Positions 9,242-17,519 of a stretch of 64,000 bases of DNA are shown here, piece after piece. Every line of letters starts with the position of its first letter. The stretch's first letter is position 1. The translations under genes and the position numbers were made by a program. Below the pieces are notes generated by a model. That model searched no databases. It saw only the letters and a list, made by a program, of their open reading frames with translations, and was not told the origin of the DNA. Source of the stretch: CAVWUA01 sp963758025 (lineage in GTDB: Bacteria; Planctomycetota; Planctomycetia; Isosphaerales; Isosphaeraceae); the NCBI GenBank assembly GCA_963758025.1, contig CAVWUA010000030.1, forward strand, positions 124,001 to 188,000, written 5' to 3'.

Positions 9242-10450
9242 TCAGTTCTTCAGGAAGCGTTCCATCAGCCGCCATCCCTCGTCGAGCGACGGCCCCCCCG
9301 CCTCGCGGGCCGACGCCTCGTCATAGGGATGCCCCGATCCGGACAGCCCGGCGCCGCACATCGCCCAGGGGACCGGAGCGCGGTCGTGGGCTCGCGTTCG
9401 CAGGAGGGTCGAATGGTCGGGGGAGACCAGCAATCGCCAGTCGCCATGGCCCTCCAGGGCCCGCCGCAAGGGGGCGACAATCTCCCGGTCGATCCGCTCC
9501 AGGGCCTCGACCTTGGCCTCGGCCCGGCCTTCGTGGCTCGCCTCATCGGGGGCCTCGACATGAACGCAGACGATGTCGTGGTCCTTCAGAGCCTCGACCC
9601 CCGCGCGTCCCTTGGCGGCGTAGTCGGTGTCGAGATACCCGGTCGCCGTCGGCACGTCGATCCGCTCCCAGCCGGCCAGCAGGCCGACCCCCCGGACCAG
9701 GTCCACCGCCGAGATGATCGCTCCCTTGAGGCCGTGCAGCTCGGCGAAGGTCGGCACGGCGGGGGCCTTCCCCTGACCCCAGAGCCAGATCGCGTTCGCC
9801 GGACGCTTCCCGGCGGCCTCGCGCGCCTGGTTGACCGGATGCCCCTGCACGATCATCATGCCGGCCCGCATCAGCTCCCGCAAAAGCTCCGAGCCGGTCC
9901 CCCGAGGCTGGTGATCGGCGGCCGGCTTGTCGGGCACGTCGTGCGGCGGGGTCGTCACCGTGTCGTCGGCGAACGGAGTCTCGCCGGGCTTGCCCCGGTA
10001 GATCATCAGGTTGCGGTAGCTGACCCCCGGGTGGAACTCGATGTTCGGCCGCCCCAGGTCCTTCCGGAGCACCTCGATCAGCTTCGCCCCCTCCTCGCTG
10101 GTGATGTGCCCGGCGGTGAAGTCGGTCATGCGGCCATCGAGGATCGTCATCAGGTTGCAGCGTATGGCCCAGTCGTCCGGCCCGAGCCGGTGCCCCATGG
10201 CCACCGCCTCCAGAGGCGCGCGGCCCGTGTAATAGCGAACCGGGTCGTAGCCGAAGAGGCTCAAGGTCGCCACGTCGCTGGCCGGGAGGAACCGGTCGGG
10301 CACGTTCCGGGAAAGCCCCAGGACCCCCTCGCGCGCGATCCGGTCCATCTCCGGCAGGTTCGCGGCCCGGAGCGGCGTCTGCCCACCAAGCCCCTCCCAG
10401 GGTTCGTCCGCCGCCCCGTCCGGAATCACGATCGCGTACTTCCTCGCCAT
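9242..10450 (-). CDS. ApgM-like phosphomutase family protein, probable homoserine kinase
   Basis: 402-residue member of the alkaline-phosphatase superfamily, related to archaeal-type cofactor-independent phosphoglycerate mutase. Metal and nucleophile motifs are visible: YAIVIPDGAADEP at the N-terminus, ASDVATLSLFGYDP with the presumed catalytic Ser near residue 60, HVEAPDEASHEG, and SPDHST near the end. By sequence alone it could be a phosphoglycerate mutase. However, it sits between hom and lysC, no classical thrB is in the window, and a subfamily of these proteins is proposed to serve as homoserine kinase. I therefore infer threonine biosynthesis. The start ATG at 10450 has GAGGTGG about 8 nt upstream. 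Confidence 0.82.
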   Translation of the reverse strand: MARKYAIVIPDGAADEPWEGLGGQTPLRAANLPEMDRIAREGVLGLSRNVPDRFLPASDVATLSLFGYDPVRYYTGRAPLEAVAMGHRLGPDDWAIRCNLMTILDGRMTDFTAGHITSEEGAKLIEVLRKDLGRPNIEFHPGVSYRNLMIYRGKPGETPFADDTVTTPPHDVPDKPAADHQPRGTGSELLRELMRAGMMIVQGHPVNQAREAAGKRPANAIWLWGQGKAPAVPTFAELHGLKGAIISAVDLVRGVGLLAGWERIDVPTATGYLDTDYAAKGRAGVEALKDHDIVCVHVEAPDEASHEGRAEAKVEALERIDREIVAPLRRALEGHGDWRLLVSPDHSTLLRTRAHDRAPVPWAMCGAGLSGSGHPYDEASAREAGGPSLDEGWRLMERFLKN

Positions 10451-10641
10451 GATGCTCGCCACCTCTGTTGCGGGTCCTTTTGGGTTCGGTCGGCGCCGCG
10501 GCGCGACCGCGTTGGCTTCGTTTGGTAAAATGGACCCTAGTTCCGACCGTTTCCCGAGTTATGTCACGTTTTCCCGTCAGGTCGCGATGGGCCGACCCCT
10601 CATCATTCGTCAGAAAATTTTGAGCAAATTACCAGGATGCC

Positions 10642-11945
10642 CTATTCTTCCACCCCCAGGCAGACGCTCGGCGCCTGGACGATGTCGAGTCGGTCGATCT
10701 CCCTCAGGGCGTTGGTGATGTTGGCCTCGGTGGCGGCGTGGGTCATCATGACGAGCGGGACGGGGGCGTCCGGATGGTCGTCGTCGCCGGGGTCGTGCTG
10801 GATGACGCTGGCGATGCTGATCGAGTGCTGACCGAGGACCTGAGCGATCGCGGCGAGCATGCCGGGACGATCGGCGATGGTGAACCGCAGGTAGTAGCGT
10901 GCGCGGACCTGCTCCGGAGGGGTCAGGCGGAGCGGGCGGGGGGCGTCGGGCCAGAGGTCCTGGGCTCTCGATCGCAGCGCGGCACGGCTCACGGCCACCT
11001 CGATCAGGTCCGCCACGATGGCCGATGCCGTCGGCAAGGCCCCGGCGCCTCGGCCGTAGAAGAAGGTGTCCCCCACGGCGTCGCCGACGACCCGAATGGC
11101 GTTGTACGGCCCCTTGACGTCGGCCAGGGGGGTCCCTTGCCGCACGAGCCTCGGCGCAACTCGAAGCTCAAGCCCGGTTTCGGACAGGCGGGCCTGGGCG
11201 AGAAGCTTGACCGTGTGGCCGAGTTCCCCGGCGTAGGTGATATCGGCCAGTTGCAGCCGGTCGATCCCCTGGCAGGGGATGTCGTCCAGGGTGACGCTGG
11301 CGCCGAAGGCCAGTTGCGCCAGGATCGCCAGCTTGTGCGCGGTGTCGGTGCCGTTGACGTCGAGCGTCGGGTCCGGCTCGGCGTAACCGAGCGCCTGCGC
11401 CTGGGCCAGCGCCTCGTCGTAGCCAAGCCCCTCGCGGGTCATCGCCGAGAGGATGAAGTTGCACGTGCCGTTGAGAATGGCCGAGAGCGACTGAACCTGG
11501 TTCGCGGCCAAGCCCACGCTCAGCGCCTGAACGATCGGGATTCCCCCGGCGACGCTCGCCTCGAAGGCCACCCCGCGCCCATGCCGCCGGGCCTCGGCGA
11601 AGATCTCGGGACCGTGCTCGGCCAGCAGCGCCTTGTTCGCCGTGACCACATCCTTGCCGTTGACCAGGGCGGCCCGGACGATCGTCAGGGCCGGCTCGGT
11701 CCCGCCGAGCGCCTCGACGACGACCGATACCTCGGGGTCCTCGACGACCTGGCGCCAGTCCGTGACGATCCTCGACGCGGGCAGGGCGACGCGACGCGGA
11801 CGCGAGGCATCACGGACCAGCGCCCGGACCACCTCCAGGCGGCGCCCGCGCGCCGGGCGATCCGGTCACTCGCCTCCTCCAGCAGGCGCACGACCCCCGT
11901 CCCGACGGTCCCCAGACCCAGCAACCCCACGCCCATTCGTTCCAT
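10642..11945 (-). CDS. hom: Homoserine dehydrogenase (one frameshift)
   Basis: NAD(P)-dependent reduction of aspartate semialdehyde to homoserine. The start at 11945 gives a Rossmann motif, VGLLGLGTVGTGVV, preceded by GAGG 7 nt upstream. Downstream are ALGGTEPA, VVTANKALLAEHG, EASVAGGIPI, LNGTCNFIL and the catalytic region near EPDPTLDVNGTDTAHK. A C-terminal ACT domain (YYLRFTIADRPGMLAAIAQVL) is present, giving about 434 residues, normal for the ACT-bearing form. An indel near 11835-11845 separates the first 40 residues from the rest. It heads the hom / kinase-like / lysC gene row; the 191-nt gap downstream may hold a second promoter. Confidence 0.9.
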
Positions 11946-12063
11946 ACCCCAGCCTCATCCCGAGCGATCACCGAGACCGACAATCCACGTCCACCCGTCA
12001 ACACCCAGGCCGACGGGATTCGCCAAGGCCCCGGCAAAACGCTCTAACGTAGCGATCCCTTAA

Positions 12064-12554
12064 CCGATCCGCAAGCCGGACAGACGGATCAGGCATGCCA
12101 TCCATCGGTTTGCCGTCCCCCTGAGGATCCTCTCGGATTCAGGCCAGGTGTAAAAATAGGTAATTTGGGTGGGATAAATCAAGGAAAGAACGAAGGCCGG
12201 GGGTTGTTCCTTTTGAGGAATGTTGTACAATCGGGGCATAGCCTGCCGCTTTCGAGCGCCGACTCCACCCCAAAACTCGCCTACCTACCTTATAGAGGCT
12301 TGATTCTCGAATCGTCACCAGGACATGCCCGGCGATGGCAATAGAGGGACAGCCGCCCTGGAAACCCAGGGGCTGACACCTGCCTAAACTAAAAGGAATC
12401 GCATACCACGGATCTTGCCGAGGGTAACGACTCAACGCCCGGGACCGAGGTGGGTCGGCACGTCGTTCGCGGCCCTGATCCGGACGGGATCGGGAAAACC
12501 GGCAGACGCGGCTCCCCCATGATAGACAGTGTTTGAATGGATGGAGGAAGAGAG
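12064..12554 (+). other. Long structured leader region upstream of the HlyD-type gene
   Basis: About 490 nt without a convincing gene between two divergent starts. It holds a promoter-like pair at 12204-12231, then a UUCG-loop hairpin at 12247-12258 (CGCT-TTCG-AGCG), and a bulged hairpin at 12351-12374 (AGCC-g-CCCTGG-AAAC-CCAGGG-GGCT). Together these would give a structured 5' leader of about 320 nt. I could not match it to a riboswitch class that I know. Confidence 0.5.
12204..12231 (+). promoter_or_regulatory. Sigma-70-like promoter upstream of the HlyD-type gene
   Basis: TTGTTC at 12204-12209 and TACAAT at 12226-12231 are separated by 16 nt. The -10 matches consensus at five of six positions. 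It would start transcription about 310 nt before the start codon at 12555. Confidence 0.45.
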
Positions 12555-14067
12555 ATGAAAGGCGATCGTCAACGACTAGCCACGACCAAGCGTATGAGGA
12601 CGGGCCGGATCGCTCTGATTGTGGTTCTGCTGACGGTTGTCTCCCTTGTTGCCGCGTTCGGAACGTTAGGTTTCGGGAGCTGGGGAGAGCCGGAGTTGCC
12701 GCTGGATAAACTCTCCACTGCCCGAGTACGGAAGACGGACCTGAATGTGACGCTCCGCACGGGCGGAAAGGTGGATAGCGCGAAGAAGACCCTGATCGAA
12801 TGCGAGCTGGAAAACCTCCAGTTCAGTACGCGCGGCAATCGCCTGTCCGCGGGCGGTTCCTCGATGATCGTGACCATTCTTCCCGAGGGTTCCTGGGTCA
12901 AGGAAGGGGACGTTCTCTGTCAGCTCGACTCCTCCGAGTACGAGGAACTCGTGCGGCAGCAGGAGATCAAGCTGCAGGAGGAGACCGTCGAGGTGGACGA
13001 GGAGCGTTTCTCGGTCGAGTCGGCCGAACTGGCCTTGCGCGAGTACAAGGAAGGGCTCCTGGTTCAGCAGAAAGAGCAGTACGAGGCGGAGATCGCCCTG
13101 GGCAAGGCGGACCTGGAACGTCAGAAGGACCGGCTGCAATGGACCCGGAAGATGGCGGGGATGGGCTACCTGCCGCAAAATCGCCTGGCTGCCGAGAAGA
13201 TTGCCCAGCAGCAGAATCAAATTAACCTCGAACGTTCCCTGCAAGCGTACAACAACCTGATCAAGTATGGCGCACCGAAGCAGATGAAGGAGCTGGAAGC
13301 CAAGCTGGTGAACGCTCGCGAACGCTATATGTGGCAGGTTCAGCGGCAAAAGCGGCACACGCAGCAGTTGCAGAAGTTCCAGGATCAGGTCGATCGCTGC
13401 ACCATCCGGGCGCCGCACGACGGCTTCCTCATCTATGCCAACGATGACGATGACGACCCGCGCATCGAGCCGGGGGTCACGGTCCGCCAGCGCATGGATC
13501 TGTTCTACCTGCCCGACCTCACCCAGATGGAGGTTGAGGCGGAATTGCATGAGTCGATCGTCCAGTCGCGTGGAAGACGGAATGCCTGCCCGGGTTCGCG
13601 TGGAATCGCTCCCGAACATCGAGCTGGAAGGGCACGTCGTCTCGACCACGCCCCTGCCGGTGCAGAAGACCTGGTACACCAACGACGTGAAAAATTTTGT
13701 CAGCAAGATCCAGCTTCACGTTGTTCCGGATGGCCTGCTGCCGGGCATGACGGCCGAGGTGGAGATCCTCACCGCGCAGAGGCCCGACGCCCTGGTGGTT
13801 CCGATCGCGGCCCTGACCGTGGAGAATGGGCGCGACGTCTGTTACGTGGTCAACGAATACGGGATCGAACGCCGGCCGGTGAAGGTCGGCGAGATCAGCG
13901 AGGGGGAACTGGAGATCACCGAGGGGCTGAGCGAAGGGGAGGAAGTTGTTCTGGAACCTTCGGAAGTCAGCACGATCCTGACCACCTTCGCCGCCCCCTC
14001 GTCGCAGTCCCCCATGCCCGGCGAGAGACAACTGGCCGCGGATCAGGTCGCTCAGCCGTCGTACTGA
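12555..14067 (+). CDS. HlyD/AcrA-type periplasmic adaptor (one frameshift)
   Basis: Membrane-fusion protein linking an inner-membrane exporter to the outer envelope. The start is set at 12555 because GGAGGAAGAGAG lies directly upstream. An N-terminal membrane anchor (IALIVVLLTVVSLVAAF) is followed by a biotinyl-lipoyl half (VTILPEGSWVKEGDVLCQLD), a long Glu/Gln-rich coiled coil at about residues 125-285, the second lipoyl half (CTIRAPHDGFLIYAND), a beta-barrel segment and a C-terminal VVPIAALTVENG domain typical of HlyD/MacA-like proteins. An indel near 13567 changes frame between ELHESIVQ and VEDGMPARV. An acidic DDDDD run sits near residue 300. No ABC or RND partner lies next to it, so its transporter is unknown. 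Confidence 0.85.
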
Positions 14068-14296
14068 GAACGGGATTTATTCGCCAGGAGATCTGGTCGT
14101 TACTCTGCCTGGCCCCCTCGTCGCCCACCGCCGCGACGAGGGGGCCTGATGCTTTTCCGCCTCGGGAACGACGATCGCGGACCTTGCGAACCGCGTGCGA
14201 CATCGCTAAGTTTTCTGGGTGTCTTGATATTGCCTGATTGCCGAAAGTGCATTCCCACGCGGAGCGTAATCGGGCGAGCCGAGTGAAAGACAAATC
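14068..14296 (+). other. Intergenic region carrying a terminator
   Basis: 229 nt between the adaptor and the FkbM gene. Apart from the hairpin at 14111-14146, no gene or clear promoter is seen. The FkbM start has no good ribosome-binding sequence within this stretch. Confidence 0.4.
14111..14146 (+). terminator. Terminator-like hairpin after the HlyD-type gene
   Basis: Perfect 13-bp stem GGCCCCCTCGTCG (14111-14123) with its complement at 14134-14146 and a 10-nt loop, 44 nt after the stop codon. A short TTTT follows a few bases later, so it is a plausible Rho-independent terminator. Confidence 0.7.
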
Positions 14297-15016
14297 ATGC
14301 AGTCCGGAAAACAACTGGTCTCCCGGTTCGCCAGAAAAGTTTTCTCCCCGTTTGTTCCGCCCCGGAATCAACTCTCCTTTCGCTACCGCCTTCACGCGTT
14401 CGGCGGCTCCTGCGAGAACGAACTGCGAAACCTCGAACGGATCGTGGGAGAGACGAAGGTCGCCCTCGACATCGGGGCCAACGAAGGTCTGTACGCGTAC
14501 CGGATGTCGCGGATCTTCGAGACCGTTCATGCCTTCGAGCTGAACGACGAATTGACCCGCGAGCTGGCCGCCTTCAACCCGGGGAACATCACGATTCACC
14601 CGGAAGGGCTCTCGTCCCGGGAGAGCCAGGCCACGCTTTACATTCCGGTTCATCATGGGGTTCCGCTTCCTGGCTGGGCCAGCCTTGCCCCGGGGAATTG
14701 TCCGGAGACGCGGGAACATATCGAGAAACCCGTGCAGATCCGCCCGCTCGACTCGTTCGGGATTGAACACGTCAGCTTCATCAAGATTGATGTGGAAGGG
14801 CATGAGCTGGAAGTCCTGAAAGGGGGCCGGGAGACCCTGGCGCGCGACCGGCCGATCGTGCTTTGCGAGGTCCGGGACCGGAATCGAGCGGACGTCCGGT
14901 CGTTGTTCTCCGAACTGAACTACCGCGAGACCACGCTTCAAGAACAGATCGGGATTGCCGGTTCCGAGGGAAACTTCCTGTTTTTCCCCGAGGATCGACC
15001 GCCATCGAGCGCCTGA
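14297..15016 (+). CDS. FkbM-family SAM-dependent methyltransferase
   Basis: 239-residue FkbM-type methyltransferase; the family commonly O-methylates sugars or natural products. The SAM-binding loop VALDIGANEGLYAYRMS is at residues 55-71. The acidic post-motif HAFELN and the family-typical IKIDVEGHELEVLKGG near residues 157-172 are present. It lies alone, 81 nt upstream of the insertion sequence and far from the polysaccharide locus. Its substrate cannot be told from sequence. No strong ribosome-binding site precedes the ATG. Confidence 0.88.
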   Translation: MQSGKQLVSRFARKVFSPFVPPRNQLSFRYRLHAFGGSCENELRNLERIVGETKVALDIGANEGLYAYRMSRIFETVHAFELNDELTRELAAFNPGNITIHPEGLSSRESQATLYIPVHHGVPLPGWASLAPGNCPETREHIEKPVQIRPLDSFGIEHVSFIKIDVEGHELEVLKGGRETLARDRPIVLCEVRDRNRADVRSLFSELNYRETTLQEQIGIAGSEGNFLFFPEDRPPSSA

Positions 15017-15057
15017 GCGGGTGGATGAGACGGATCATTCGTCGTCGGCGCGGTCCT

Positions 15058-15080
15058 GTGGCAATGCCGGCACCCCCTCC
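15058..15080. repeat. 23-bp direct repeat, copy 1
   Basis: GTGGCAATGCCGGCACCCCC plus TCC occurs here and identically at 16619-16641. The two copies flank a palindrome-rich stretch that has been split by the insertion sequence. Without the IS the repeat-to-repeat distance would be about 156 bp. Confidence 0.85.
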
Positions 15081-15088
15081 GGCTCCCC

Positions 15089-15097
15089 CTTGGCAAG
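15089..15097. repeat. Target-site duplication, left copy
   Basis: CTTGGCAAG immediately precedes the left inverted repeat of the IS and recurs directly after the right inverted repeat at 16517-16525. Nine base pairs is within the usual range for IS4-family elements. Confidence 0.88.
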
Positions 15098-16516
15098 CAT
15101 AGGTATGGACACAACTCTCCGAATAGGTCAACTCGGAGCGGATGGCTATTTTGAATCGGAGAACGACACAGGATCGGTACTGGAATCGTGAGCGAGCATG
15201 CGCACGCGGTCAACGCGGTCGTGACTGGGCTGTCCGCCTGCGGGGACGGCCAGCCTTCGCCGCGGCCGGGCCATGACCGCTTCCTCAACCACGACGACAT
15301 CCCTTCCACGCCTCATCGAGCCGCTCAGGACGCCGTTCGCTCCGCTTTATCCGCGTCTCGGGGCGGTTCACGCTGGTTGTCCACGACTGGTGCATGTTCA
15401 ACTTCAACACGCACACGTCGAAGCACGATGGCTATGTCTTCCCACGACACCGACCGGGGCTACGAGCGGGGACCCCTGGTCGTCGACGCCGCGGATGGCC
15501 GCCCGCTGGGGCCGATGGATCCGCCTCCGCACCGCCGACGGCATGCTCTCGACGCGGCACGGCGGCGCCGCCGTGCCGCCGGGGCACGTCGATGAGTCGA
15601 CGACGTGATGGCCGCGTCGCGACGCTGGGGCCTGGGCCGCACGCCGATCCATGTCATCGACCGTGAGGCCGATTCGGTCGGCCATTACCGCCGCTGGCAG
15701 GCCGCCGGCCACGCGTTCGTCGTCCGCGCGACCGCGACCGCGTCGTCCTGCACGAAGGACACGCGTGCAAGCTGGGCGTGGTGGCCGCCGCCCTGACCGG
15801 CCGTTCACCGACGTGCGCGACGGCGGGCCGGCCCGAGACGGTCACGATCCGGGCCGGCACCGGTACGATTCGCGTCGCCGAGGCGACCGTGGTCCTGCAC
15901 CGGCCGGCGCGACGCTATACCGGCGAGAAGACCGCCAGCGGCCATAAGAAGCAGGTCGACGTCCCGGGCCCGCCCGTGCCGCTGCGGCTGGTGGTGACGC
16001 AGGTGGTCGACGCGGCGGGGACGGTGCTGGCCGAGTGGCTCCTGCTGACGAACGTGGCCGTCGAGGATGCCGCCGCGGCGACGATCGGCCGGTGGTACGC
16101 GTGGCGGTGGGGGATCGAATCGTATCATAAGTTGCTCAAATCGGCCGGGATGAATGCGGAGTCGTGGCAGCAGGAGAGCGGCGCGGCGTTCCTGCGGCGG
16201 CTGTGCGTGGCGAGCATGGCCTGTCTGACGGTCTGGCACCTGCAACGAGACGAGTCGGAGGCCGCCGCAACCTTGCGCCGGGTCCTGGTGCGGCTGTCGG
16301 GTCGGCAGATGAAGCCTCGGGTGGAGGAGCGGTCATGGCCCGGGCCGCGGCGACGGTCTGGAGCCGGCTGCTGGCGAGCGGATGACCGTACGACTGCGTA
16401 GGTCGAGGACCTGCGAGCACGAGGTCCAGTCGACCTGGCGAAGCGCCAGACCTCCCCCGCCTCTTGCCCCGACCGCTCCGGTTGACCTAGGTCGGAGAGT
16501 TGTGTCCATACCTATG
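15098..16516 (+). mobile_element. IS4-family insertion sequence, 1419 bp
   Basis: Complete element with imperfect terminal inverted repeats of about 44 bp: CATAGGTATGGACACAACTC at 15098-15117 is matched in reverse complement at 16497-16516, and the similarity continues inward to about 15141 and 16473. It is flanked by a 9-bp direct duplication, CTTGGCAAG. Family assignment rests on the Y-(2)-R-(3)-E-(6)-K signature of its transposase, the length and the duplication size. It inserted at the centre of a 21-bp palindrome, CTCCCCCTTG-G-CAAGGGGGAG. Confidence 0.9.
15188..16401 (+). pseudogene. IS4-family DDE transposase, broken by several frameshifts
   Basis: Transposase of the surrounding IS. 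Recognisable pieces in order are LVVHDWCMFNFNTHTSKH (first catalytic Asp region, near 15376), LVVDAADGRPLGPM, HVIDREADSVGHY (second Asp region, near 15652) and WYAWRWGIESYHKLLK (the YREK signature with the catalytic Glu, near 16096). They occur in at least four different frame segments, so about five indels fall in 1.2 kb. This is denser than in the neighbouring host genes, so real decay on top of sequence error is possible. The GTG start at 15188 is tentative. Confidence 0.82.
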
Positions 16517-16525
16517 CTTGGCAAG
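16517..16525. repeat. Target-site duplication, right copy
   Basis: Second copy of CTTGGCAAG, adjacent to the right end of the IS4-family element. Confidence 0.88.
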
Positions 16526-16576
16526 GGGGAGAGAAAGAGGAGCCGGCGTCCTCTTTGCCTGGGTGCATCATTACTT

Positions 16577-16595
16577 CCCCCCTTACCAAGGGGGG
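16577..16595. repeat. C6/G6 hairpin
   Basis: CCCCCCTT pairs with AAGGGGGG around ACC. It resembles the CCCCCTTGGCAAGGGGG palindrome into which the IS inserted, suggesting related repeat units. Confidence 0.7.
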
Positions 16596-16618
16596 ATTGA
16601 GGGGGGTCTTCCTGGTGC

Positions 16619-16641
16619 GTGGCAATGCCGGCACCCCCTCC
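16619..16641. repeat. 23-bp direct repeat, copy 2
   Basis: Identical to 15058-15080. See that entry. Confidence 0.85.
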
Positions 16642-16868
16642 TCTGAGATCCCGGGCGTTCCCGCGTGCGCGGGAAGGGATAGCGGGTTTGGCGCGGTTGG
16701 GCCGCGTCTGCGAGCTCTGGGTTTCGATCCGAGGCGGTTCGGCTGAATCGTCCCCCTGGGGCCGTCCGAATGGGAATAGTGAGCCGCGCCGCGTCGTCTC
16801 ATCAAGGCGTCCGGGCCGGCCGCTCGTTCCTTCCTCGACTCGATTTCCCTGGTGAAAGCCGACCGCTG

Positions 16869-17384
16869 ATGTCCGCGAAACGCCCCGCGCCGAAAAGCCC
16901 GGCGGCCACGCCGGCTCCGCTCCTGAACGTCGTCCTGCTGGTGCTGGCCATCGTTTATGGTCTCTGGTTGCTCGTCCAGCGCGGGCGGGTCTCCTGGCCG
17001 CCGCACGAGCTGCTTTCGAGCATTTACACGTTGGCGGGCTGTCTGGCGCTGGTCGGTCCGATCCTGTTGTTCCGTCGTGAGTCCGGGGGAGAGCTCGGCC
17101 TGGGGGACCTGCTCTGGATGACCGGAGGGGCCCTGGTCTGGATCTTCGACCTGGCGGCGGTCGCGCGGGGGCAGTGGCGGACGACCTCCTGGGCCACCCC
17201 GCTGGACGCCCTGCCGATGGGTCTGACCATGCTGGCCGTCCTGCTGGCCGGCTGGCGCGCCCGGGGGGCGGGCCGGAACTGGTCCTGGACGAACGTCACC
17301 GGCTGGATTCTCGGCCTCTTCTGGGTCGGCATGGCGATGTCGGCCCTGGTCCCCGCCGGATCGATCGGCCTGGCGTCGCGCTGA
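16869..17384 (+). CDS. Small integral membrane protein of unknown function
   Basis: 171 residues, with about five hydrophobic segments (for example VVLLVLAIVYGLWLLV, LAGCLALVGPILLF and TMLAVLLAGW). The start is taken at ATG 16869 because translation upstream runs through low-quality sequence without a membrane segment. Basic residues precede the first segment, suggesting a cytoplasmic N-terminus. I do not recognise a family. The next gene, also a membrane protein, follows 135 nt downstream in the same direction. Confidence 0.7.
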   Translation: MSAKRPAPKSPAATPAPLLNVVLLVLAIVYGLWLLVQRGRVSWPPHELLSSIYTLAGCLALVGPILLFRRESGGELGLGDLLWMTGGALVWIFDLAAVARGQWRTTSWATPLDALPMGLTMLAVLLAGWRARGAGRNWSWTNVTGWILGLFWVGMAMSALVPAGSIGLASR

Positions 17385-17519
17385 ACGCTTGACGCCCGAG
17401 CCATTGCCACGTTAGCTTCGACAGGGGAGGATCGTTTCGTCCGGTCCCACCGTTTCCCTCATTCGTTTCTCCGTCATCCGACACGCATCCCCGGCCTGTT
17501 GCCGCCAGGAGTCCCCATC

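Larger units (their letters stand above)
16526..16868. other. Palindrome-rich non-coding region right of the IS
   Basis: 343 nt without a gene. It contains the right remnant of the IS target palindrome, GGAGCCGG that can pair with CCGGCTCC left of the IS, a CCCCCCTT-ACC-AAGGGGGG hairpin at 16577-16595, and copy 2 of the 23-bp repeat. It looks like a dispersed repetitive element and not a control region of the next gene. Confidence 0.6.

Noticed and set aside
8050..9717. Long plus-strand open frame of about 555 codons
   Set aside because: Lies antisense to lysC and the kinase-like gene. Third-position GC bias creates such frames; the translation has no known motifs.
10738..12063. Long plus-strand open frame opposite hom
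   Set aside because: Antisense shadow of a well-conserved gene; low-complexity Arg/Gly/Asp-rich translation.
12139..12435. 98-codon minus-strand frame in the HlyD leader region
   Set aside because: No recognisable domain and no ribosome-binding site, and it overlaps the predicted structured leader.
12204..12554. Known c-di-GMP or cobalamin riboswitch in the leader
   Set aside because: Hairpins are present, but the conserved core sequences of these classes are not.
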